Assembly (NCBI GenBank): GCA_030039005.1
Contig: JASHQT010000071.1
Location: 1-12,504, forward strand
Source of the DNA: Bryobacteraceae bacterium
GTDB taxonomy: Bacteria > Acidobacteriota > Terriglobia > Bryobacterales > Bryobacteraceae
Length of the DNA stretch: 12,504 nucleotides
Direction: 5' to 3'
Made by a program: the position numbers and the translations under genes. This document shows positions 1 through 6,374 of the stretch, piece by piece (within the stretch, counting starts at the first letter, position 1; each line of letters begins with the position of its first letter). Below the pieces are notes generated by a model, which saw only the letters and a program-made list of their open reading frames with translations, was not told the DNA's origin and did no database searches.

Positions 1-315
1 GTGCAGGAAAAGCTGGCGTGGATGATTACCGAGATCACCAAAGCGCAACTGCTCGCGATCCATGCCGGCCGCCTCAAGGACCAGGGCAAAATCGAACCCG
101 CGCACATCTCCATGCTCAAGCGCAACAATGTGGCCATCGCGCTCGAATGCGCCCGGCTAAGCCGCGACTTGCTGGGCGCCAACGGCATCATGGACGAATT
201 TCCCATCATGCGCCATATGTGCAATCTCGAAACGGTGAAAACCTACGAAGGCACCGATCACATCCACACGCTGGTGATCGGCGAGCGCGTTACCGGAGTC
301 GCGGCGTATAAGTGA
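1..315 (+). CDS. gcdH: Glutaryl-CoA dehydrogenase, C-terminal part (5' end outside window)
   Basis: This is the last 104 residues of an FAD-dependent acyl-CoA dehydrogenase; the frame is open to the left edge, so the GTG at base 1 is probably internal. The helical C-terminal domain is visible, with SMLKRNN (residues 37-43), LLGANGIMDE (57-66) and the active-site segment TYEGTDHIH (81-89). Glu83 in YEGT corresponds to the catalytic base of glutaryl-CoA dehydrogenases. The pattern MLKRNN..A, then LG.NGI.DE, then R...NLE.V.TYEGT, is much closer to this family than to other acyl-CoA dehydrogenases. The family oxidises and decarboxylates glutaryl-CoA to crotonyl-CoA in lysine/tryptophan breakdown. 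The usual length is about 390-400 residues, so about 290 are missing at the left. The 3' end overlaps the convergent YqgE gene by 26 bp. Family membership is confident; substrate is inferred. Confidence 0.88.
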   Translation: MQEKLAWMITEITKAQLLAIHAGRLKDQGKIEPAHISMLKRNNVAIALECARLSRDLLGANGIMDEFPIMRHMCNLETVKTYEGTDHIHTLVIGERVTGVAAYK

Positions 316-904
316 CCGCCCGCGCGATCTGCAGCTCGGTCTGCTTGATCAGCTTCTCCCACAATGCATCGGGATCGGCGTGAAACACCATCGCTGCGTC
401 CGCCGGCAGGATATGCCACGCCCCTAGCTCCACCTCGTGCTGCAACTGCCCCGGGCCCCAGCCCGCGTATCCCACATAGGCGTGAAACACGGCTGCCTCG
501 GCCTTCAATGCCAGCGTCTGGGTCAACAGGTCCTTGTCGCTGATCAGATATACGTCGCCGAACACGCGGCTCGCGCCGTCCGGCTTGCTCTCGGTCTTCA
601 GCAGCGCCATCACGGTGTTTAGCTCCACCGGGCCGCCGATGTAAATGGGATCGCTGCGGCCCTTGGCTTCTTTCAGATCCTGAAACGCGCGCGAAATCGG
701 GATGTCCGTGCGCTTGTTGATCGTCAGGCCTACCGCGCCTTGATCGGCGTCGAAGCGCACCAGAAGAATCACGGCCTTGGCGAAGTTCGGATCTCCCAGG
801 TCGCGGCTGGCCACGAGAAGCTTGCCCACCGCAAGGTCGCCGCTTTGGCAGAAGGCGGGCACAGCAGCGCACGCCAGCAGCGCAGCAAGTACTCGCGCAA
901 CCAT
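290..904 (-). CDS. YqgE/AlgH family (UPF0301) protein with predicted signal peptide
   Basis: This 204-residue protein has the YqgE/AlgH (DUF179) signature: GKLLVASRDLGDPNF (27-41), GAVGLTINKR (56-65), YIGGPV (88-93), YVGYAGWGPGQLQHE (143-157) and GAW (161-163). The family's biochemical role is poorly defined; AlgH was linked to alginate regulation in Pseudomonas. Most members are cytoplasmic, but this one begins with an Arg followed by a hydrophobic stretch (residues 5-18) and small residues suited to signal peptidase I near Ala17-Cys19. An in-frame TAG four codons upstream makes the ATG at 904 the earliest possible start. A GTG at codon 15 would give a normal cytoplasmic form, but neither start has a well-placed Shine-Dalgarno. 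A TAGAAT box ends six bases before the ATG, so a leaderless message is possible. The gene converges on gcdH. Family call is firm; export is inferred. Confidence 0.9.
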   Translation of the reverse strand: MVARVLAALLACAAVPAFCQSGDLAVGKLLVASRDLGDPNFAKAVILLVRFDADQGAVGLTINKRTDIPISRAFQDLKEAKGRSDPIYIGGPVELNTVMALLKTESKPDGASRVFGDVYLISDKDLLTQTLALKAEAAVFHAYVGYAGWGPGQLQHEVELGAWHILPADAAMVFHADPDALWEKLIKQTELQIARAVTYTPRLR

Positions 905-922
905 ACCTTGATTCTAGGCTTT

Positions 923-976
923 CCTCGTCTCCCCCGTATTCCTTGTCTCCTTCATCTACCTTGTCTCCCTGTCTTT
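923..976. repeat. Degenerate tandem repeat, 18-bp period (core GGAGACAAGG)
   Basis: The plus strand carries CCTCGTCTCC at 923, CCTTGTCTCC at 941 and CCTTGTCTCC at 959, exactly 18 bp apart. The first ten bases of each unit are conserved and the remaining eight vary, though they stay pyrimidine-rich. A fourth unit (977-994) is no longer recognisable. On the minus strand the tract is purine-rich and lies in the leader region of the YqgE gene. No protein or RNA function is evident. It could be the remnant of an intergenic repeat family or a simple slippage product. Confidence 0.6.
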
Positions 977-1043
977 CCCTTCCAGCCTTCTGCCGCTCCA
1001 CGATCCGACTGCGCTCGCTCCAACACAATCGACCCGAAACGAA

Positions 1044-1060
1044 CGGCTACAATGTAGTCG
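1044..1060. promoter_or_regulatory. 17-bp near-palindrome, candidate operator of the gdhA operon
   Basis: Arms CGGCTACA (1044-1051) and TGTAGTCG (1053-1060) flank a single central A. The second arm reads CGACTACA in reverse complement, so seven of eight positions match and the inner CTACA-A-TGTAG is perfect. It contains the -10-like TACAAT (1048-1053) and ends on the first base of the GGAGG ribosome binding site. A dimeric repressor bound here would block both transcription and the leader. The binding protein is unknown, and a chance palindrome of this size is possible. Confidence 0.35.
1048..1053 (+). promoter_or_regulatory. Possible -10 box (TACAAT) for gdhA-mutS-anmK-PspC
   Basis: TACAAT differs from the TATAAT consensus at one base and lies 19 bases before the gdhA ATG. 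Initiation about seven bases downstream would leave a very short leader starting at the Shine-Dalgarno. I see no convincing TTGACA at 16-18 bp spacing; the nearest candidate, TCGACC at 1029-1034, is only 13 bp away. The call is therefore weak and rests mostly on position in the only intergenic gap. Confidence 0.3.
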
Positions 1061-1064
1061 GAGG
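1060..1064 (+). promoter_or_regulatory. Ribosome binding site of gdhA (GGAGG)
   Basis: GGAGG sits eight bases before the ATG at 1073. It is the strongest Shine-Dalgarno seen in the window and fixes the gdhA start. Confidence 0.8.
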
Positions 1065-1072
1065 TTTTCCGG

Positions 1073-2347
1073 ATGATCCTGGAAGCGATTCCGTCGTCTG
1101 AAAAGGAAACCAATCCGTGGGTTTCCGCGGAGGCGCGCTTCGACGAAGCAGCCGAGCTGCTGGGCCTCGACGAAGGCCTGCGCAAAATTCTGCGCACGCC
1201 GGCGCTGGAGCTGAAGGTTGCCGTGCCAGTGGTGCTAGACGACGGCCGCTACGAAGTGTTCACCGGATATCGCGTCCAGCACTCCATCGTCCGCGGGCCG
1301 GCCAAAGGCGGAATCCGCTTCGCTCCCGACGTCACGCTGGATGAAGTGCGTGCGCTCTCCGCCTGGATGACGTGGAAATGCGCGGTGGTGAACATCCCGT
1401 TCGGGGGCGCCAAGGGAGGCGTGATCTGCGATCCCGACGTGCTCTCGCCCGGCGAGCTGGAGCGCATCACGCGCCGCTACACTTCCGAGATCATGGACAT
1501 CATCGGTCCCGAGCGTGACGTTCCCGCGCCCGACATCAACACCAATCCGCAAACTATGGCTTGGGTGATGGACACTTATTCGATGCACAGCCGCCACACC
1601 GCCACAGCCGTGGTCACCGGCAAGCCGCTCGCGCTCGGCGGATCGCGCGGGCGAACCGAAGCCACCGGACGCGGCTGCATGATCGTCACCATGCAGGCTC
1701 TGCGTCGTTTCGGCCTGGATGTCGCCAATACCCGCGTGGTGATTCAGGGATTCGGCAACGTCGGCGGCATGTCCGCGCGCCTGATGGCGCGCTCTGGATT
1801 CAAAATCATCTGCATCATCGAATACGATGGAGCGGTCTACAATCCGCAAGGCCTGGATATCGAAGCCCTCATGAAGCATCGGCACGACACAGGTTCCATT
1901 ACGGGATTTTCCGGAGGTGAGGACATCGACCGCGACTCGGCGTTTTTTCTCGATTGTGACGTGCTGCTGCCCGCCGCGAAAGAAAACGTCATCACCACCG
2001 CCAACGCCGACCGCATCAAGGCCAAGATCATCTGCGAAGGCGCTAACGGCCCCACGACTTCCGAAGCCGACGCGATCCTCGCCGACAAGAGAATCTTCGT
2101 GGTCCCCGATATTCTCGCCAACGCGGGTGGCGTCACAGTTTCGTACTTCGAATGGGTACAGGACCGGCAGGGCTTCTTCTGGAATGAGCAGCTGGTGAAC
2201 GGGCGGCTGGAAGAAATCATGGTGAACAGCTTCCGCGACGTGGTCAGCTACGCCGAAAAGCACAACGTGCATAACCGGCTGGCCGCGTACATGCTGGCCA
2301 TCGATCGCGTGGCTTCGGCATTGCAGACCCGCGGCCTGTATGCCTGA
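1073..2347 (+). CDS. gdhA: Glutamate dehydrogenase (Glu/Leu/Phe/Val dehydrogenase family)
   Basis: This 424-residue enzyme of the hexameric glutamate dehydrogenase type interconverts glutamate and 2-oxoglutarate plus ammonia using NAD(P), in the cytoplasm. The substrate domain carries GPAKGGIRF (75-83, Lys78), Lys102 in WKCAV, the catalytic lysine in PFGGAKGG (109-116, Lys114) and the catalytic aspartate in PAPD (151-154). The Rossmann domain has GFGNVG (226-231). An acidic residue (Glu250) at the end of the second beta strand hints at NAD rather than NADP. Lys78 and Ser357 in [10 protein letters not shown] match residues that bind the glutamate side-chain carboxylate, which favours glutamate over leucine or phenylalanine. 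Length is normal for the family. The start has a good Shine-Dalgarno, and the 3' end overlaps mutS by eight bases, so the two are probably translated from one message. Cofactor preference is inferred. Confidence 0.94.
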   Translation: MILEAIPSSEKETNPWVSAEARFDEAAELLGLDEGLRKILRTPALELKVAVPVVLDDGRYEVFTGYRVQHSIVRGPAKGGIRFAPDVTLDEVRALSAWMTWKCAVVNIPFGGAKGGVICDPDVLSPGELERITRRYTSEIMDIIGPERDVPAPDINTNPQTMAWVMDTYSMHSRHTATAVVTGKPLALGGSRGRTEATGRGCMIVTMQALRRFGLDVANTRVVIQGFGNVGGMSARLMARSGFKIICIIEYDGAVYNPQGLDIEALMKHRHDTGSITGFSGGEDIDRDSAFFLDCDVLLPAAKENVITTANADRIKAKIICEGANGPTTSEADAILADKRIFVVPDILANAGGVTVSYFEWVQDRQGFFWNEQLVNGRLEEIMVNSFRDVVSYAEKHNVHNRLAAYMLAIDRVASALQTRGLYA

Positions 2348-4952
2348 GGGCGACGCCGCGACGCCCGAGGCGTCAACACCCGCGATGTCCGGCGCGTCCA
2401 CGCCGCTCATGCGGCAATATCACGCCATCAAACAGCAGGTGCCCAACGCGCTGCTGATGTTCCGGTTGGGCGATTTCTACGAGCTATTCTACGAAGACGC
2501 CGTCACCGCGGCTCGCGAGCTCGAAATCACGCTCACCTCCCGCAATAAGGAAAAGGGCCAGGCGATTCCGATGTGCGGCGTTCCTTATCATTCGGCCGAC
2601 GGGTATCTGGCGCGCCTGATCCAGAAAGGCTATCGCGTGGCCATCTGCGATCAGATGGAAGAAGCGGGCGCGGGTAAAAAGCTCGTGAAGCGCGAAGTGA
2701 CGCGCGTGGTGACCCCCGGAACCGCGACTGAATCTTCGCTGCTGCGCTCCCACGAAAACAACTACCTGGCCGCGGTGTGCCGCAACGGCACGCGGGCCGG
2801 AATCGCACACGTCGATATTTCTACCGGCGAGTTTCGCGCCACCGAACTGGATCTTGCGGACATGAATGCCGCGCTCGAAAACCTGAACGTCCGTGAGGTC
2901 CTGGCCGCCGAATCGCTCACCGAAGTCCCGGCATTGCGCACGTTGCTCGAAGATTGGATCTTCAGCCTGGATTACGCCGACCGCGCGCTGCGCGAGCATT
3001 TCCGCCTGCTCACGCTCGATGGCTGCGGCCTGGGCGGCAAATCGCTCGCGGTATCGGCCGCCGGCGCGATCCTGCACTACTTGCGCGACACGCAGAAATC
3101 CGCGCTCGGGCACATTGACCGGCCTACTTACTACGACCGGTGTGAGTCCATGATTCTGGATGCCGTCACGGTGCGCAATCTGGAGTTATTGGAGCCATTG
3201 TTCGCGGGCGAAAGCCGCGAATCCACGCTCATCCACGTCCTCGACCAAACCTCGACCGGCATGGGCGGACGCATGCTGCGCGCGCGTCTGCTGCGCCCCT
3301 GTCTGCAGCTCGAAGAAATCGACGCGCGCCTCGATGCTGTGCAGGCCGCACTCGAATCGACAATCGCGCGTTCGGAAACCCGCAAGCTTCTCGCCAACGT
3401 TTTGGATCTCGAGCGCTTGCTTGCCAAACTCACGCTCGGAACCGCCGGCCCACGCGAGTTGCTGGCGCTAGGACGCTCGCTCGCCTTGGTGCCGAAGCTC
3501 AAGGAGCAGATCGCCGGGTTCAAATCCGCACGCTTGCATGAGATCGCGGATCTCCTGGATGAGATTCCGGAAGTGCGCGACCGCATCCTGACGGCGATCG
3601 CCGAACAGCCTCCCGTGAATCTCGCCGACGGCGGCACCATTCGCGCCGGGTTTCACGCCGGTCTCGACGAATTGCGCGATATCAGCCGCAACAGCCGCCA
3701 GTACATTGCGCAGATCGAGCTGCGCGAGCGCTCCCGCACGGGCATCCAATCGCTCAAAGTCCGCTTCAACAACGTGTTCGGCTATTACATCGAGATCTCG
3801 AAAGCCAACCTGCACCTCGCTCCTTCCGATTTCGAGCGCAAACAGACGCTGGTGAATGCGGAGCGCTTCACAACGCCCGAATTGAAGGAGCTGGAAAGCA
3901 AAGTTCTGGACGCCGAAGAAAAAATCCTCGCACTCGAACGTGAAATTTTCCAGGAGCTGCGGCTGTTCGCCGCTGAGCACGCCGCGCGCATCCGCCAGAC
4001 GGCGGCTGCCATTGCCGAATTGGACGTCACCTGCGCGCTCGCGCAAGTGGCCGCAGAAAATCGCTACGTGCGCCCCAGCTTCACCGATTCAGGCGAGATT
4101 AAAATCGTGGCAGGCCGTCATCCGGTGATCGAAAAACTCGCCGAAAAAGACGCGCTGCGCTTCATTCCCAACGATCTGTACTTCAATCCCGAGTCCCAAT
4201 TCGTCGCCGTGATCACGGGGCCAAACATGGGCGGCAAATCGACCTATCTGCGACAAGCGGCGGCGATCATCATCCTCGCGCAGATGGGTTCGTTCGTGCC
4301 CGCGGATTCAGCCGCGCTCAGCATTGTCGATCGCGTCTTCACGCGCATCGGCGCGGCGGACAATCTGGCGCGCGGCCGATCCACGTTCATGGTGGAGATG
4401 ACGGAAGCCGCCGTGATCTTGAACACCGCGACGGCGCGCAGCCTGGTGGTGCTGGATGAAATCGGACGCGGTACGGCGACGTATGACGGCCTCGCGCTGG
4501 CCTGGGCGATGATCGAGCATATTCACCAGCGCATCCGCTGCCGTACGCTCTTTGCAACGCATTATCACGAGCTGACTGAGCTCGCCGATCAATTACCCGG
4601 CGTCGCGAATCTGCACGTGTCCGTGAAGGAAGCGGGCGATCAAGTGATTTTTCTGCGGAAAGTGGAACCGGGTCGGGCGGATCGCAGCTATGGAATCGAG
4701 GTGGCGCGGCTCGCGGGCCTGCCGGTCTCGGTGGTCGAGCGCGCGCGTGAGATTCTCGCCCTTCACGAGCGCTCCGAACACGCCGTGACAGAAGAGTTGA
4801 GTCCGCGGCTATCGGGGCCGACGCAGATTCAACTGTTCGAGCCCGTGAATTATCAGATCGCCGAGCGCATTCGCAGTCTCAAAATCGACGAGCTGCGGCC
4901 CATCGACGCACTGCAGTTGCTGAATGAACTCCAACGGGAGCTGAAGCATTAG
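2340..4952 (+). CDS. mutS: DNA mismatch repair protein MutS
   Basis: This full-length MutS of 870 residues recognises mismatches and small loops and recruits MutL in an ATP-dependent way. The mismatch-binding domain has GDFYELF with the stacking Phe46 and Glu48 (F-x-E motif). The ATPase has Walker [10 protein letters not shown] (627-635), the [10 protein letters not shown] loop shortly after, Walker [12 protein letters not shown] (702-712, Asp706/Glu707) and FATHYHEL. Near the C-terminus QIQLF (829-833) fits the beta-clamp binding consensus, followed by the leucine-rich C-terminal helix ([13 protein letters not shown]). These features indicate MutS1, not MutS2, and no Smr domain is present. 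The ATG lies inside the end of gdhA with an eight-base overlap. No clear Shine-Dalgarno precedes it, and ATG codons 16 and 24 are alternative starts. No mutL is in the window. Confidence 0.98.
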   Translation: MPEGDAATPEASTPAMSGASTPLMRQYHAIKQQVPNALLMFRLGDFYELFYEDAVTAARELEITLTSRNKEKGQAIPMCGVPYHSADGYLARLIQKGYRVAICDQMEEAGAGKKLVKREVTRVVTPGTATESSLLRSHENNYLAAVCRNGTRAGIAHVDISTGEFRATELDLADMNAALENLNVREVLAAESLTEVPALRTLLEDWIFSLDYADRALREHFRLLTLDGCGLGGKSLAVSAAGAILHYLRDTQKSALGHIDRPTYYDRCESMILDAVTVRNLELLEPLFAGESRESTLIHVLDQTSTGMGGRMLRARLLRPCLQLEEIDARLDAVQAALESTIARSETRKLLANVLDLERLLAKLTLGTAGPRELLALGRSLALVPKLKEQIAGFKSARLHEIADLLDEIPEVRDRILTAIAEQPPVNLADGGTIRAGFHAGLDELRDISRNSRQYIAQIELRERSRTGIQSLKVRFNNVFGYYIEISKANLHLAPSDFERKQTLVNAERFTTPELKELESKVLDAEEKILALEREIFQELRLFAAEHAARIRQTAAAIAELDVTCALAQVAAENRYVRPSFTDSGEIKIVAGRHPVIEKLAEKDALRFIPNDLYFNPESQFVAVITGPNMGGKSTYLRQAAAIIILAQMGSFVPADSAALSIVDRVFTRIGAADNLARGRSTFMVEMTEAAVILNTATARSLVVLDEIGRGTATYDGLALAWAMIEHIHQRIRCRTLFATHYHELTELADQLPGVANLHVSVKEAGDQVIFLRKVEPGRADRSYGIEVARLAGLPVSVVERAREILALHERSEHAVTEELSPRLSGPTQIQLFEPVNYQIAERIRSLKIDELRPIDALQLLNELQRELKH
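4936..4940 (+). promoter_or_regulatory. Ribosome binding site of anmK (GGGAG)
   Basis: GGGAG inside the last codons of mutS lies 11 bases before the GTG at 4952. It supports that GTG, which overlaps the mutS TAG stop by one base (TAGTG), as the anmK start. Confidence 0.55.
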
Positions 4953-6025
4953 TGAGGGTCGCCGGACTGATCAGCGGAACGTCGGTGGACGGCATCGACG
5001 TGGCGGTGGTCGATATCGCGGACGGCATCGAGGTTATCTCGACGAGCACGGTCCCGTATCCTCCCGAGGTTCGCGCGGCGATTCTGTCGGCTTCCAACGC
5101 GGCGACCCACACGGCTACGATTGCGCGGCTGAATTTTCTACTCGGTGAGTTGTTCGCCGAAGCAGTCATGCAATGCGGCGTGCCGCTCGAGACCATCGAG
5201 CTCATCGGATCGCACGGCCAAACGATTTTTCATGAAGGCGAACCGGTGGAATTTTGTGGCCGCAGGATCGCAAGCACGCTGCAGATCGGTGAGGCAGCCG
5301 TGATCGCCGAGCGCACCGGCATTGAGACCATCGCTGATTTTCGCACCGCTGATATGGCCGCAGGGGGCAAAGGCGCGCCCCTGGTTCCTTTTCTCGATTA
5401 CCAACTTTTCCGGCATCCCGAGCGCACGCGCATCGCGCTGAACATCGGCGGCATTGCGAACATCACCGTGATTCCGGCAAACGCATCGCCCGAACAAGTA
5501 ATCGCTTTCGACACCGGCCCAGGCAACATGATCATGGACGCGCTCGCGCCTCCCTTCGACCGCGATGGCGCGCGGGCGCGCGCGGGGAAAGTAAATGCAG
5601 CCTTGCTCGAACGATTGCTCGCCGATCCCTATTACGATCGGGATCCACCCAAATCCTGCGGTCGCGAGCAGTATGGCGTCGAGTTCGTTCGCACAACTGG
5701 CATCGATATCGCGACTGCGACGGAGCTGACGGCGCAGACCATTGTTCGCGCGGTCAGCCGCTATCCGCGTACACAGGACGTGATCGTCTCCGGCGGCGGT
5801 GCGCACAATCGCTACCTGATGGAGCGGCTGGCCGCGCTGATCCGCGCTCGCGTTACCACTTCGGCGGAATTCGGTGTTGGCGTGGATTCCAAAGAGGCGA
5901 TTCTGTTCGCGCTGCTCGCCTATCAGACGTATCACGGCCGCGCCGGGAATCTGCCATCCGCAACCGGCGCGCGGAGAGCGATGATTCTGGGAAAAATCTC
6001 GCCGGGGAACAAAACGACGCTCTGA
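4952..6025 (+). CDS. anmK: Anhydro-N-acetylmuramic acid kinase AnmK
   Basis: AnmK cleaves the 1,6-anhydro ring of anhydro-MurNAc and phosphorylates it to MurNAc-6-phosphate, a cytoplasmic step of peptidoglycan recycling. The 357-residue protein has the family signatures in order: GTSVDGID near the N-terminus (9-16), HGQT (88-91), GGKGAPLVPFLD (138-149), NIGGIANIT (164-172), FDTGPGN (186-192, Asp187 matching the catalytic base described for AnmK), GGGAHN (281-286), SKEAILFALLA (313-323) and a closing PSATGA..A..LG.I.PG segment. Length fits the family (about 360-370). The GTG start overlaps the mutS stop by one base, pointing to translational coupling. There is no murQ, nagZ or ampG in the window, so the rest of the recycling route must lie elsewhere. 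The PspC gene follows after 28 bases. Confidence 0.97.
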   Translation: MRVAGLISGTSVDGIDVAVVDIADGIEVISTSTVPYPPEVRAAILSASNAATHTATIARLNFLLGELFAEAVMQCGVPLETIELIGSHGQTIFHEGEPVEFCGRRIASTLQIGEAAVIAERTGIETIADFRTADMAAGGKGAPLVPFLDYQLFRHPERTRIALNIGGIANITVIPANASPEQVIAFDTGPGNMIMDALAPPFDRDGARARAGKVNAALLERLLADPYYDRDPPKSCGREQYGVEFVRTTGIDIATATELTAQTIVRAVSRYPRTQDVIVSGGGAHNRYLMERLAALIRARVTTSAEFGVGVDSKEAILFALLAYQTYHGRAGNLPSATGARRAMILGKISPGNKTTL

Positions 6026-6039
6026 CGCGTAGCTTAAAC

Positions 6040-6044
6040 AGAGG
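6040..6044 (+). promoter_or_regulatory. Ribosome binding site of the PspC gene (AGAGG)
   Basis: AGAGG lies nine bases before the ATG at 6054 in the 28-base gap after anmK. It supports this start, which places the first zinc-ribbon cysteine at residue 3. Confidence 0.6.
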
Positions 6045-6053
6045 CAAAATTCG

Positions 6054-6374
6054 ATGTTTTGCACCAGATGCGGTAGTGAATTGAGGGAGCAAGACAACTT
6101 CTGCTTTAGCTGCGGCGCTCCCTCAGGCCGCGGGACTTCGGGCGTCAGGCCGGCTCCGGCGCTGACCCGCCCTACGGAAGGCAAGATGGTCGCCGGCGTT
6201 TGCGCCGGCTTTGCGCGCTATTTCGGTGTCGACGTGACATTGGTGCGGGTGCTGTGGGTGGTGATTACCGTGTTTCCGCTTCCGTGCTTCGGCCTGGTGT
6301 CTTATATCGTGGCCTGGATCGTGATGCCGCGCGATCCGGTACCTGATGTGGTGCCAGTTCGCGCCACCAACTAA
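6054..6374 (+). CDS. Zinc-ribbon plus PspC-domain small membrane protein
   Basis: This 106-residue protein has two parts. Residues 3-20 form a zinc ribbon with two CxxC knuckles (Cys3/Cys6 and Cys17/Cys20, each ending CG or CGAP). After a short linker rich in Gly, Arg, Pro and Ala, residues 41-95 match the PspC domain: KMVAGVCAGFARYFGVDVTL, then VRVLWVV, a hydrophobic segment (about 63-91) and WIVMPRDP. PspC in enterobacteria is an inner-membrane sensor/toxin-blocking partner in phage-shock envelope stress; stand-alone PspC proteins in other phyla are mostly uncharacterised. The protein is predicted to sit in the cytoplasmic membrane with the ribbon in the cytoplasm. It is the last gene of the gdhA-mutS-anmK run, 28 bases after anmK. 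Its stop codon overlaps the ftsK stop on the other strand. No pspA, pspB or pspF is nearby, so a phage-shock role is not shown. Confidence 0.9.
   Translation: MFCTRCGSELREQDNFCFSCGAPSGRGTSGVRPAPALTRPTEGKMVAGVCAGFARYFGVDVTLVRVLWVVITVFPLPCFGLVSYIVAWIVMPRDPVPDVVPVRATN

Noticed and set aside
1235..2410. Minus-strand open frame (about 391 codons) opposite gdhA
   Set aside because: gdhA is certain on the other strand; the antisense product has no recognisable domain and no ribosome binding site of note.
6026..6053. Separate promoter for the PspC gene
   Set aside because: The 28-bp gap is too short for a full promoter and shows only the ribosome binding site.
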